This document shows, one piece after another, positions 8,760 to 19,494 of a stretch of DNA of 64,000 nt. The stretch covers positions 2,108,001-2,172,000 of the forward strand of contig MSED01000009.1 of assembly GCA_002099365.1 (NCBI GenBank), given 5' to 3'. The first letter of the stretch is position 1. Every line of letters starts with the position of its first letter. The position numbers and the translations under genes are program-made. The DNA comes from Phialophora verrucosa (taxonomy: Eukaryota; Ascomycota; Eurotiomycetes; Chaetothyriales; Herpotrichiellaceae). The notes beneath the pieces are model-generated. The model did no database searches, was not told the DNA's origin, and was given only the letters and a program-made list of their open reading frames with translations.

Positions 8760-11700
8760 ATGGGGGGTGAAACGTCTTCCCGTACCACGAGTTCCTACCC
8801 GAAGCTTGTGCAAAGACCGGTCGGAAAGCAGATCGAGTCGATATACACCGACCGTCTCCGACAGTTCAGCTCTGGTGGACAATATGAGCAGCAGAACCTC
8901 GTCGGGTGAGCCAACTTCAGCCTGTGCAGGAGGGGGGAATGCTGACCGAACTGTCCCAAGGAAGCTGTATCATAACCGCTGTGATGACGACGAGCACGTG
9001 AAGCTGTCTGTCTATTCGCCTCCAAACCTCACAAGACCAACATTCGACGACGCTACTTCACATTCCTTCAGGCCTACGCGGCGGGGCGAATCGTTCGGAC
9101 CGGCATGGGCAACTCATTGGTTCAGGGTCCAATTGACCGTACCCAAGCATATGTGCGATGGGGAACACCTCGAGTTCCACTGGGATGCGGGCAATGAAGG
9201 AATGGTATGGACACACGACGGCAAGCCTCTGCAAGGCCTGACAGGAGGCGACCGAACAGAATGGATACTCCCAAACAGCTGGCGAGATGGCAAAGAACAT
9301 ACCTTCTACATTGAAATGGCCTGCAACGGTATGTTTGGCAATGCGCCCGGCGGGGACAGTATTCAGCCTCCGGATCCGAACAAGTATTACACCCTGTGGA
9401 AGGCGCAGATCGTGGATGTCAACCTTGCAGCTCGCCACCTGTACGTTGATTTCTGGATCATCGGAGATGCCGCCAGGGAATTCCCGGGGGACAGCTGGGA
9501 GAAGCACGAGGCCCTGCAGGTCTGCAACCAGATCATGGATACATTTATTGCTGACAATGGATCGCAAGCCTCAATCGAACAAGGTCGCAAGATCGCTCAG
9601 AAGTATCTCGGCAAGAACGTCGATTCAGCCAAGATCTACGAATCAGGCGAGAAGCCCTTGGTCTTCGGCATTGGGCACTGTCATATCGACACATGCTGGC
9701 TGTGGCCATGGGCCGAGACAAAGCGCAAAGTCGCGCGAAGCTGGTCAAACCAATGTGACCTGATGGATCGATATCCTGAGCACCGCTTCGCCGTCAGTCA
9801 AGCACAACAATACAAATGGCTCAAAGCCTACTATCCTTACGTCTTCGATCGAGTCAAGGCAAAGGTCAAGGAAGGCAGATTTCATCCCATTGGCGGCAGC
9901 TGGGTTGAGCATGATACCAACATGCCCAGCGGCGAGTCCTTGGTCCGCCAATTCCTCTACGGTCAACGGTTTTTCGAGAGCAATTTTGGCGAGAGATGTC
10001 AGACTTTCTGGCTCCCTGATACGTTTGGCTACTCTGGTCAGCTTCCACAAATCTGCCGGCTGGCCGGAATGACCCGGTTCTTCACCCAAAAGCTGAGTTG
10101 GAACAATATCAACAACTTCCCGCACACAACGTTCAACTGGGTGAGCTTGGACGGAAGCCAGGTCATCTGCCATATGGCCCCCAGCGAGACCTATACAGCA
10201 GATGCTCATTTTGGAGACGTCAGACGGAGCGTCACTCAACACAAGAGCTTGGATCAGGACAGTACTTCTCTTCTTGTTTTCGGCAAAGGAGATGGCGGAG
10301 GTGGTCCAACGTGGGAAATGCTGGAAAAGCTGCGCAGATGTCGTGGTATCAGCGACACGGTAGGCCTTCTTCCTCGCGTGCACATGGGCAATTCCGTGGA
10401 TGATTTCTACGCCAACCTGGAAAAGAGAATTGCCGAGGGCACCGAACTTGTTACGTGGTATGGCGAGCTCTACTTTGAGCTCCACAGAGGCACATACACG
10501 ACGCAAGCCAACAACAAGCTCAATAATCGGAAGCAGGAGGTGATGCTCCACGACGTCGAGTACCTTGCAACCCTGGCCAGTCTGAAGAGCAAGAGCTACA
10601 AGTACCCCAAGAAGGAAATCGATGAAATGTGGGAAAATGTGCTTCTCTGCCAGTTCCACGACTGCTTGCCGGGCAGCTCGATCGAGATGTGCTATGATGA
10701 CTCTGACGAACTATACGCCCACAACGCGAAACTGGGAGAGAAGGTCAAGGAGGAAGCGCTCACGGTGCTTGGACTATCACGACATCTCAAGGCCAATGCC
10801 GAGTTGGCAGCCGTCAACACCGCACCTTGGGCGCGCTCCGAATTGGTCGAGATCCCACACGCCAATGCTAAGTCACAACAGCAGAAATACACATATGTGG
10901 CTGGCGGTCCTGGCATATGCAAGACGCATGCAGCATCGGCTATTCGATCGACCGCCTCGGTCGAAGAGATCAAGAAGGGTGTGTTCGTCATGAAGAACAG
11001 CATTTTCAAGGTCGAGGTTGAGGCTGGTGTCATCACATCGTTGATTGATCTAAGAGCAAATAGAGAGGTTATTGCAAAGGGAGGCAAAGCCAACCAGCTG
11101 GTGATCTTTGACGACAAGCCACTGTACTGGCAAGCGTGGGACGTGGAGGTATTCCACCTGAATTCCAGGAAAGAACTGAAGTCAGAAGCATCCGAAATCG
11201 TTGAAGACGGGCCATACAGGGTCAGCGTGGCCACCAAAACCCAAGTTAGCAAGGACAGCTGGGTCAAGACTACCATTAGCCTGGATGCAACCGACAGTGA
11301 AGGCCAAGGCGGATATCTTCTCGTCGAGGCCGAGGTTGAGTGGCGCGAGACCATGAAGTTCTTGAAGGTGGAGTTCCCTGTCGATGTGACCAACACCGAG
11401 GCCAACTATGAGACGCAATATGGTATCATTCGCCGGCCCACGCATTACAACACAAGGTAAGTGTAGCGCGCCTCCTGGTCGAAAGCAGATGCTGACAGTC
11501 GTAGTTGGGACATGGCCAAGTTCGAGGTGTGCTGCCATAAGTTCGCGGATCTGTCGGAAGCAGATTACGGTGTGTCCATCCTAAACGACTCGAAATACGG
11601 ATTTGCTACATGTGGCAATCTCATGCGGCTATCGCTGCTGCGGGCGCCCAAGGCCCCAGACGCACACGCTGATATGGGCCGTCACCACATTAAATGGGGA

Positions 11701-12123
11701 ATCATGCCTCACCAAGGAGCCCTGAGCAGCGATACAGTCCGGGCGGCCTACAACTTCAACCACCCCCTGACATTGGTGTCTCTGGTTGATGACAAGCCGG
11801 TGAAGGAGCTGTTCAACGCCGTGTCAGTTACGGGGGCCCAGTCACTGGTGCTCGACTGCGTCAAGCGCGGTGAGGATGACGAGGATGTCTCTCGCGGCGA
11901 ACTCACCCGGCGCAAGGGACAAAGCGTGATCGTGAGGATCTACGAGAGTCTGGGTGGGAAGAGTCGCGGGGTGATTGAGACGACTCTGCCTATCAAGAAA
12001 GCGTATGAGACGAACGTGTTGGAGGATGATGGTCAAGAGGTGGCCCTTTCCGGGAAGAACAAGATCAGCATTGCGATTGAGTTGCGGCCGTTTGAGGTCA
12101 AGACGTTCAGGCTGCAGTTGTAA
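8760..12123 (+). CDS. ams1: Vacuolar alpha-mannosidase, GH38 family
   Basis: This enzyme trims alpha-mannose from free oligosaccharides; yeast Ams1 reaches the vacuole by the Cvt pathway and has no signal peptide, and none is seen here. Three exons (8760-8905, 8961-11456, 11505-12123) give 1086 residues, the usual family length. The first exon is in a different frame from the long open frame. It is supported by the family N-terminus SSYPKLVQRPVGKQIESIY and TDRLRQF, and the 55-nt intron joins in phase. The GH38 domain shows the zinc-site GHCHIDTCWLWPW near residue 287, the nucleophile Asp in WLPDTFGYSGQLPQ near 401, and CQFHDCLPGSSI further on. The C-terminal beta domain ends in exon 3 (VKTFRLQL). 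Divergence from the family is low and the call is firm. Confidence 0.96.
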
Positions 12124-13083
12124 GTTTGAGGGACACAGGTTCCATCTTAGGTGCCCAAAAGTTCAGTTGGAGGTGCCTCAGAGCACAGGCTGTGATAGGC
12201 AAAAATAGTCTTGCGTTCCCTCATTGTTCAATGTTCCACGTGCGTGCCACACTGATAGAGGTCCCGAGAAGGGTGGAAATTGTGTCCTGTGGCGCACGAT
12301 TAGCTTTCCTCGTCGGCAAGGCTGAGGGATCGCTAGCGAACAGAAGTTCATTCATGGCGACGTCAATTTCGGCGCCGGCGAGAGGAGACGGCACGCGGCC
12401 GGGGGAGAGGCGACGAGTAAGCGAGGAATCCTGAAGCGTGTCTGTAACTTGGAAGTCTCCGAGTCGCGCTCCTTTCGCCAGCCGAATTTAGCTCGCCATC
12501 GCTAAGCAAATCAGATAATTTCTCGACTGTCCCTTTCGCATGCGCATGCAGGGTCCCCGTAACCACGACACCGCGAGGACCAGTCAGCGGTCAACCGGCT
12601 CTTGCTCCTGCTTGTCCTTCACTTTCGAATCGGCACGACCCATTGCTGCGTTGCTACGTCTTTGTTTACCTGGTGGACCGGGCGACGACCGCCAGGACAT
12701 CACTACCCAGACACGCCTCGTGAACACCTTGTCAGCGACGTGGCATTAATATTCCCAATTGCCTGCAACCATCCGCGCCTGCATTAGGACCCGCGCCCGT
12801 AACGTTCCCTCCGAAGCCTCTTCTTTTCTACAGCAAACCTGTGTATTCGCCTCCACTCCCTGTCGAGGACCATTCGAGGTCTAACCCGTCAATCAGCACG
12901 TCCCACGCTGCACCTGGCGAGATTCAGCCTGGGTTGATGGGTCCCGTAATATCCGTCGAGGCTTAGGGTGCCCGGTAACCTTGGATAAAGAGGTGTGGCT
13001 GACAGGCGCTCGAGGTTTCCAAACAGCCCCTCTCAGTGCGACGTCAATCCTGAGTGTTGCTTCCACACACCTTCTTGCCCAGC
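12124..13083. other. Intergenic mannosidase to CAP-Gly gene
   Basis: This 960-bp gap holds the mannosidase 3' UTR and the promoter and probably a long 5' leader of the CAP-Gly gene. A 12-bp palindrome (GCATGCGCATGC) sits at 12538-12549. Reading frames here are short and without motifs. Confidence 0.4.
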
Positions 13084-15591
13084 ATGGCGAACATCAACGT
13101 CGGAGACACCGTCATGGTGCCCGGAGACATGCACGGCATGGTCAAATTCATCGGGCCGGTGGCCGGCAAGAAAGGAACATTTGCAGGCGTCCAACTCGCG
13201 ACAGAATACGCAGGACGAGGCAAGAATTCGGGCGAAGTAGATGGGAAACACTATTTCCGAACCACAATTCCCGGGTCGGGCATATTCCTTCCACTTGAAA
13301 AAGCCGTCAAAAAGCCTGGCAGCGCAGGCGGCGGCGGGGGCGCAGGCCTGGGACTCAGCGGCATCAGAGCGAGTCCCGGACCTCCGACGCCGACCAACAG
13401 ACTGGCAAGTTTCAATCAGGGTGGAAGAACACCCGCCGCGGGAACAGGCATGGCGAAACCCGGGTTCAGCCAATCCATCGGTCCTGGAGCAATGAGACCG
13501 TCGGGTGCAGCTAGCCCGGGACTCAAGCCGCCCCTCAGGAGAGAATCCCTTCCGCGACCGTCGAGCCCGCTCCGGAAAGTGAATACTCCAACTCCCAGAA
13601 CGTTGGCGACGCCAAAGACGAGGCCTAGTGGCATTGGGCTGGCGAAAAGCACAAATGGAGGCGCAGTCGGCGGGCCCTACGCCCGGCCAGGACAACGAAA
13701 TAACTTCAGCCAGAGTCTACGACAAGGCAACTCAGTATCATCAGCCAGTCCCTCGCTGGGCCCCGAATCGAGCTTCGACGAAATTCCAGAAAACGAAGCA
13801 GAATCCACGCCGACGCCGACGCCGACGCCAAATTTCAGCAGAAAACCAGCAGCCGACGCCGATGTCGAAAAGTACGAGACCAAGATACGAGACCTCAATG
13901 AAGAACTCGCCGACGCCAGACGGCAACTATGCGACCAGAGCACCAATTTCGCCGAGATGGAGCGCAATTTCAATGAGATACAGAAATTAATGCCCAGTCT
14001 GGAGGAAGGTAAACAGCCCCGCCAGGGCGAGGAAGATGAGGAGGACTTGCCGCGCGATGTCGTCTCTCTCCGGGACGCTTTGCGAGAGAAGAATGACAAG
14101 ATTAAGCTCCTCACGGCCGAATTCGATGCCAATCGCGCGGATTTCCGATCTACCATCGATACTCTGGAGATGGCGAGTACCGAAACCGAACGGGTCTATG
14201 AGAAAAGGGTGGACGAACTCCTCGAGGAGGTCCGCAACCTTCAGGATCGGTCCGAGGACGTCGAGACTGTCGCTCAACAGCTTAAGCAGTTGGAAGAGCT
14301 CGTCCAAGAGCTCGAGGAAGGCCTGGAAGACGCGCGGAGAGGAGAAGCCGAAGCCAGAGGAGAGGTGGAATTCTTGCGTGGCGAGGTCGAGCGGTCGCGA
14401 AGTGAACTGCGTCGAGAACGTGAAAGGATGAAAACTGAAGAACAGCTAAATGGCGCCGGCGGGTACTCGTCTTCCTCAGATGTTCAAGCTCTTGAAGCAC
14501 AAATCATGGCCAAAGACGACGAGATCCGCGGCCTAAAGGTGATCATCCAAAACCTCAACGCCGCCAGCCCCAAGCGACCGAATGGCGCGATTCCTGGAAT
14601 TGGAAACGGCCATCAGCGCAACGACAGTACGGCGGTGGAAGACGCCTTGCAAAAACAAATCCGCGATCTGGAACAACTCCTCCAGCAGAAATCTGCGCAT
14701 GAAGAGGAACTGGCGCAGGAAGTGAAGCAGTTGAGGAATAGCGTAACGCTGAGCAAGTTCCCCATGCCGATGGGAGGAGCGGCATTCGGATTGCATACCG
14801 CCATGCGGAGTCCCCATTCGAGAGGAAACAGCGAGGAATTGGACCGAAAGCATCTCAGCACCGGCACGGTAGGAAGTCAGCGGACCGTTGTGCTCGGCGC
14901 GAAGAACAACGGTGGAACCGGCCACGAGAGAAAGGATAGCCAAACAATGGGACCGGAGAGTTGGCATGATGCTCCCTCCCGGGGTGCTTCTCCAATACAG
15001 CAAATTCACGAAGGACGCGCGCGGTCGGACGACGGTGTCACGGACGTGAGCACATCTGAAAGCGCAGTGCTATGGTGCGAGATCTGCGAGGAAGGAGGAC
15101 ATGATATCCTCACGTGTTCGAATATGTTCGGTCCAGGCAAAAAAGCCTCAACCAGCAAACCGTCTTCGCCTATGAGGAACGGCAGAGAGGCAGCAAAGGA
15201 GGGGCTCAGTCGCAGCGGGCAATTTGAAGAAGAGTCTTTGGCGGTCGTCGACCCGGACAAGCCTGCTCCACTGATGAGTCGGAAATTCACGAATAACACC
15301 ATGACCTCACACCTCAACTCGACATCAAACCCTCCTCCGGAGGAGGATCTACCTGCACCGCCTCGTCAAACCGATGAACCCGGACGGCCAGACTCACCTC
15401 ATCCGGTCGACGAACCGGTCGCCTCCACTGCTTCCGCTCCTGGGCCTTCAAAGCTGGTCGAAGGTACAGGCGCACAAGCGGGCATGTTGGCTGGCCGGAC
15501 GACCGGCGTCATAGACCCGGACAAATGGTGTGCGCTCTGTGAGAAGGACGGGCATGACAGTGTGGACTGCCCGGTTGAGGAGGCGTTTTAG
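13084..15591 (+). CDS. CAP-Gly microtubule plus-end protein, CLIP-170 type
   Basis: CLIP proteins (yeast Bik1, fission yeast Tip1) track growing microtubule ends and help polarised growth and nuclear positioning. The intronless frame gives 835 residues from MANINVGDTV; an upstream in-frame codon at 13054 is not an ATG start and would add unconserved residues. Residues about 5-75 are a CAP-Gly domain (GKKGTFAGVQLA, then GKNSGEVDGKHYF). The signature here reads GKNSG where the family usually has GKNDG. A Ser/Pro/Gly-rich linker follows, with a TPTPTPTP stretch. Residues about 265-560 are charged heptad-like coiled coil. The C-terminus carries two CCHC-like zinc knuckles (CEICEEGGHDILTC and CALCEKDGHDSVDC), as in CLIP-170, which bind dynactin or fold back in other species. 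The role is inferred from architecture. Confidence 0.93.
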   Translation: MANINVGDTVMVPGDMHGMVKFIGPVAGKKGTFAGVQLATEYAGRGKNSGEVDGKHYFRTTIPGSGIFLPLEKAVKKPGSAGGGGGAGLGLSGIRASPGPPTPTNRLASFNQGGRTPAAGTGMAKPGFSQSIGPGAMRPSGAASPGLKPPLRRESLPRPSSPLRKVNTPTPRTLATPKTRPSGIGLAKSTNGGAVGGPYARPGQRNNFSQSLRQGNSVSSASPSLGPESSFDEIPENEAESTPTPTPTPNFSRKPAADADVEKYETKIRDLNEELADARRQLCDQSTNFAEMERNFNEIQKLMPSLEEGKQPRQGEEDEEDLPRDVVSLRDALREKNDKIKLLTAEFDANRADFRSTIDTLEMASTETERVYEKRVDELLEEVRNLQDRSEDVETVAQQLKQLEELVQELEEGLEDARRGEAEARGEVEFLRGEVERSRSELRRERERMKTEEQLNGAGGYSSSSDVQALEAQIMAKDDEIRGLKVIIQNLNAASPKRPNGAIPGIGNGHQRNDSTAVEDALQKQIRDLEQLLQQKSAHEEELAQEVKQLRNSVTLSKFPMPMGGAAFGLHTAMRSPHSRGNSEELDRKHLSTGTVGSQRTVVLGAKNNGGTGHERKDSQTMGPESWHDAPSRGASPIQQIHEGRARSDDGVTDVSTSESAVLWCEICEEGGHDILTCSNMFGPGKKASTSKPSSPMRNGREAAKEGLSRSGQFEEESLAVVDPDKPAPLMSRKFTNNTMTSHLNSTSNPPPEEDLPAPPRQTDEPGRPDSPHPVDEPVASTASAPGPSKLVEGTGAQAGMLAGRTTGVIDPDKWCALCEKDGHDSVDCPVEEAF

Positions 15592-16485
15592 GGGATGCTG
15601 GAACCTCGACGGGCGAGGGGCTCCCGAGATTTCTTTTGAGTCTGGTCACATCTAATATTAGGCGAGGCGAAGGCTGTTTTTCTGTGCATGAGCGGACACT
15701 GTGACGGCTACATACTCCGGGGGTCGAAGTCGAATCGGGGGCTGGGCGTCCCAATGTCCTGAAATGTGGCAAGTTGATGACTTGGAGAGTCTGGGTATGT
15801 ATAAAAATGACGGGGTGGGGGGTGCATTGACGGGCCCTAATGCTACATAATTCGACCTTGTTTGAGATGTATCATTATGAATCGGCTCTTGGGCCGCTGG
15901 ACCTAGAGTCAGCCTTTCCTCCACGGCCGGATCGGATTATGGTGTTCGTCCGGCCTCGTTTCAGTGACTCTGGCTTTCCTATTTCACCCGAGCGCAGGAC
16001 AGCAGCCGGTATGTCTCGTCCCAGAGTCGTCTGCTAGATGCCGTGAATAATTCGTGATCCGAAGCCTTGTTGCCTCATTGCTGATACTACGTCAATCTTT
16101 CCTCACGCTTGTGCCTACGACATGCCACGCGCGCCCTCTGAGGGATATATCACAATGGCGGTGACCAGCGAGCGCAGAGTGATGCCCACGCTTAGCATGA
16201 GCACGTGCGGGCCTAGACCCTGGACGCACCAATCTGCAGCACGCAAGAATAGAAACGGCTAGCTCCCCCCGCGTTTTCCGTTGGGAATGGGCGCGAAAAA
16301 GCTCAAGACTCACCGTGGCCTCACCGCAGACTCACACCGCGCTCAAGGGGAGAGACTGAAGACGCTCGACGTGGATTGTCGAAGGCCGGATTCTGATTGT
16401 AGGTAGCGATTCTCCGCTGGTCTGTCATTCCATTCATCTCGTCTGTCGTCGGCGTGGCCCTGTTCAGCCTTCAGGTGTCGAAGCC
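15592..16485. other. Intergenic CAP-Gly gene to dipeptidyl-peptidase gene
   Basis: The 894-bp gap contains a TATA-like stretch (TGTATAAAAATG near 15797), too far from the next ATG to be assigned safely. The last 200 bp before 16486 are pyrimidine-rich and probably the 5' leader of the next gene. No gene was recognised. Confidence 0.4.
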
Positions 16486-18763
16486 ATGACTATCCGCAAG
16501 CAATACACGCCAGAGTAAGCTGCTTGTCCCACCCCGTCCTCTACGTATCGACGAGTCTGTACTCATCGTCTATAGGGTCCTCTTGAGCGCTCCGCGCAGA
16601 TCCGCGGCCATACCCAGTCCAGACGGCAAGCTCGCGCTGTTCACACAGTCGAGCTATTCATTCGAGACGCATAGTCGGACGAGCGAGATCCGGGCCCTCG
16701 ACCTCACTCAGGGCACGGAAAGCACGATCAGCAAGGACGCCAAAGCCAGCGAGCCACGATGGCTGGGGACGGCCTACGAAGTCGTCTGGCTGAAGGAAAC
16801 CGAGAACGGCAACACGAACCTCGTCGTCACCGACGCCACCCTCCCGGGCAAATCCTACACGGCCGGCACGGTGCCGGGCCCTGTCTCCAGCCTCAAGCTC
16901 TATGTCATCGAGCCTGGGAAAGTCGCCATTGCCGTCGCCGGCCAAGCCAATCCGGACGGAAGCCTGTTCAACCCCAAGGACGTGCCCAAGTCACATACTT
17001 CGGCTCGGGTGTATGACTCGCTCTTCGTGCGCCATTGGGACTCGTGGGTGACGGAGCAGCGAAACTCCCTCTTCACGGCTCTCCTGCAGAAGTCGCAGCC
17101 GGTGGTGACGTCGCGGCAGGGCCGGTATAGCTTGCATGGCTTCAATAATGCCCTCCAGGGAACCAAGCTGGAGTGTCCCGTCCCACCGTTCGGCGGGGTC
17201 GATCACTTCGACTTGGGCCCTACTGGGCTGGTCATTGTGGCTAAAGATCCCCAGCTCGATCCGGCTACCCATACCAAGTGCGACGCGTGGTTCATTCCCA
17301 AGAAAGATCTAATGGACTTGTCTCCTGCGAGTTTCCACAGATTGCACGTCCCCGGCCTCGACGGCGCAGCTTCGTGCCCGGTCTTTTCGCCCAACGGACA
17401 GTCCATGGCCTTCTTGCAGATGGCGACAGATGGGTACGAGAGCGACAAGAATCGCATCGTCCTCGCGCACGGGCTGAGCGGCTTAGAGAGCGGCGGGACT
17501 CTGTCTGCTTTTGAGCTGATGCGCACGTCCGACGGCAAAGGCGGCTGGGACCGGTCTCCTAGCTCGTTGAAGTGGTCCCCCGACGGCAATATGCTGCTAC
17601 TAGAGGCCGAGGATACCGGGCGTGGATGCCTCTTCGCCCTCGACTTGAACGTCACGCCCGGCCCGGAATGGCGACCCCGACAGCTAACGCATAGCGGCTA
17701 CATTATCGACTTTGCTCCCTTGTCAGCGTCCTCGAACCTACTCATCGTGTCGAGCAACAATCTGGTCGACAACAGCGTGTACACGCTCGTCAACCCAGAC
17801 CCGTTGGTCCAGCCTCAACAAGCCCCGGTCGTCATTTCCTCGCTCAGCCTGAATGGTTCCATGTTCGGGCTCTCCCCGGAACAAGTCTCGTCGATCTGGT
17901 GGAAGGGCGCCAACGACCACCCGGTCCACGCGTGGATGATGCGCCCTTCGTTCTTCCGCGCCGACCAGACGTACCCGCTCGCATACCTGATCCACGGCGG
18001 GCCCCAGGGCGCCTGGAACGACCAGTGGTCCACGCGGTGGAACCCGGCCGTCTTCGCCGAGCAAGGCTACATCGTCATCTGCCCCAACCCGACCGGCTCG
18101 ACAGGGTACGGCCAGGGCTTCACCGACGCGATCCGCAATCAATGGGGCGGGCTCCCGTACGAAGATCTCGTCAGGGGCTTCGAGTTCATCGAGGCGGAAC
18201 TGCGATTCGTCGACACCTCGCGGAGTGTCGCCCTGGGCGCCTCGTACGGAGGGTACATGATGAACTGGATCCAAGGGCACGCGCTGGGCCGCAAGTTCAA
18301 GGCGCTCGTCTGCCACGACGGCGTCTTCAGCATGACGGGCCAACTGGCCAGCGAGGAACAGTACTTCCCCGTGCACGACCTCGGCGGGCCCATCTGGGAG
18401 AGACAGGAAATCTACGACAGGTGGGACCCCGCCCGCTTCCTCAAGCACTGGGACACGCCCATGCTCGTCATCCACAACGAGCTCGACTTCCGCCTGACCG
18501 TCTCCGAGGGCCTGTCGGCGTTCAACGTCTTGCAGATGAGGGGCGTCGAGTCCCGCTTCCTGAGCTTCCCGGACGAGAACCACTGGGTGTTGAAGCCGGA
18601 GAACAGCCTGGTGTGGCATCTCGTGGTGATCAATTGGATCAACAGGTTCGTGGGCCTGCCCAAGATCGTGGACAGACACGGCCGTGACGGCACCGGGTTC
18701 TGTAGGAGCGAGAGTCGGCGCGTTTGGCCCCGGCGGCAGGGCAGTTCCAGGCTAGAGCAGTGA
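16486..18763 (+). CDS. Dipeptidyl-peptidase V-like prolyl oligopeptidase (S9)
   Basis: Serine peptidases of this family (DPP V, acylaminoacyl-peptidase-like) remove dipeptides from peptide N-termini. Two exons (16486-16514 and 16576-18763) give 738 residues. The short first exon codes MTIRKQYTP and splices to EVLLSAPRRSAAIPSPDGK, the usual start of the family. The N-terminal two thirds form the beta-propeller. The hydrolase domain holds the catalytic Ser in GASYGGYMMNW near residue 566, Asp in NELDFRLTVSEGL near 647 and His in DENHWVLKPENS near 679. There is no signal peptide, so this is the intracellular form rather than the secreted DPP V. The final 35 residues (after NRFVGLPK) are basic and unlike the family; the stop could lie in a missed intron or be real. 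The gene is unusually GC-rich, which opens long false frames in other registers. Confidence 0.93.
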
Positions 18764-19494
18764 GTGAGTGGCATGCGTTCTGTAGGCAGAGGCAAAGTGA
18801 TACGCGTCGTGCGTTGGTACGAGGTCGGGGTAGGAGGCGTTGGCTAGGGAAGTTGGAGGTTGTGGGTTGCGGATTGTCGGGTGTATTATGTATAGTGCAG
18901 GTGCCGTTCAACTCTAACATGTCACATTCTATTGCCTTCAGTCCCTCTGCACCCGGCCTGTTGATTGTATAAGTCCCATCTCACACCTTGTATATCAGAC
19001 CCCGCAGAGTGATTGATCAAGGATCTCTCTTGTTGGTAAGTAATATACTCCGTAATGTAATATAAGTCGATCGATACTAATACAGCTAATAAAACATATT
19101 CTTTCCTATTATACACGATACGCATAGACATGCATACGACCTTCTATGTGGATATCTTCATCATGCCGACGTTGCAGCCTTTGTAGGCAAGACACAGTTG
19201 TCTCTCTGTCTCTCTCTCTCTCTAAACAATAGACCAACCCCAAAGCCGGGTCAGCAACAACCCAAACCAAACTCACCCAGACCGAACCGAACCTCAACAG
19301 ACTCGCCAAGCGAGTCAAGCTAAGTACGCATCCTCTTTTGGAACGCCAAACTAGACAGAACAGAACCAAGCCAAACCAAACTTTTGGCATGTAAGTCGTG
19401 ATGATGGCCCAACGGTGTTCGTGGCCGTGGCCTCTCAAATCAAAGATCCCCAACCATGTCCATTCCCCGGCCGCCTGTCCATTCATCTTCACGG
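18764..19494. other. Convergent intergenic region with low-complexity DNA
   Basis: The 731 bp lie between the 3' ends of the peptidase and deacetylase genes. The part 18960-19140 is AT-rich. A pyrimidine tract and an A/C-rich stretch follow and are listed separately. No gene is supported. Confidence 0.5.
19201..19223 (+). repeat. CT dinucleotide tract
   Basis: A nearly pure (TC)n tract with one G interruption, in the 3' flank of the deacetylase gene; a simple microsatellite. Confidence 0.85.

Noticed and set aside
17738..18679. Long minus-strand frame opposite the peptidase gene
   Set aside because: Antisense shadow caused by strong third-position GC in the real gene.
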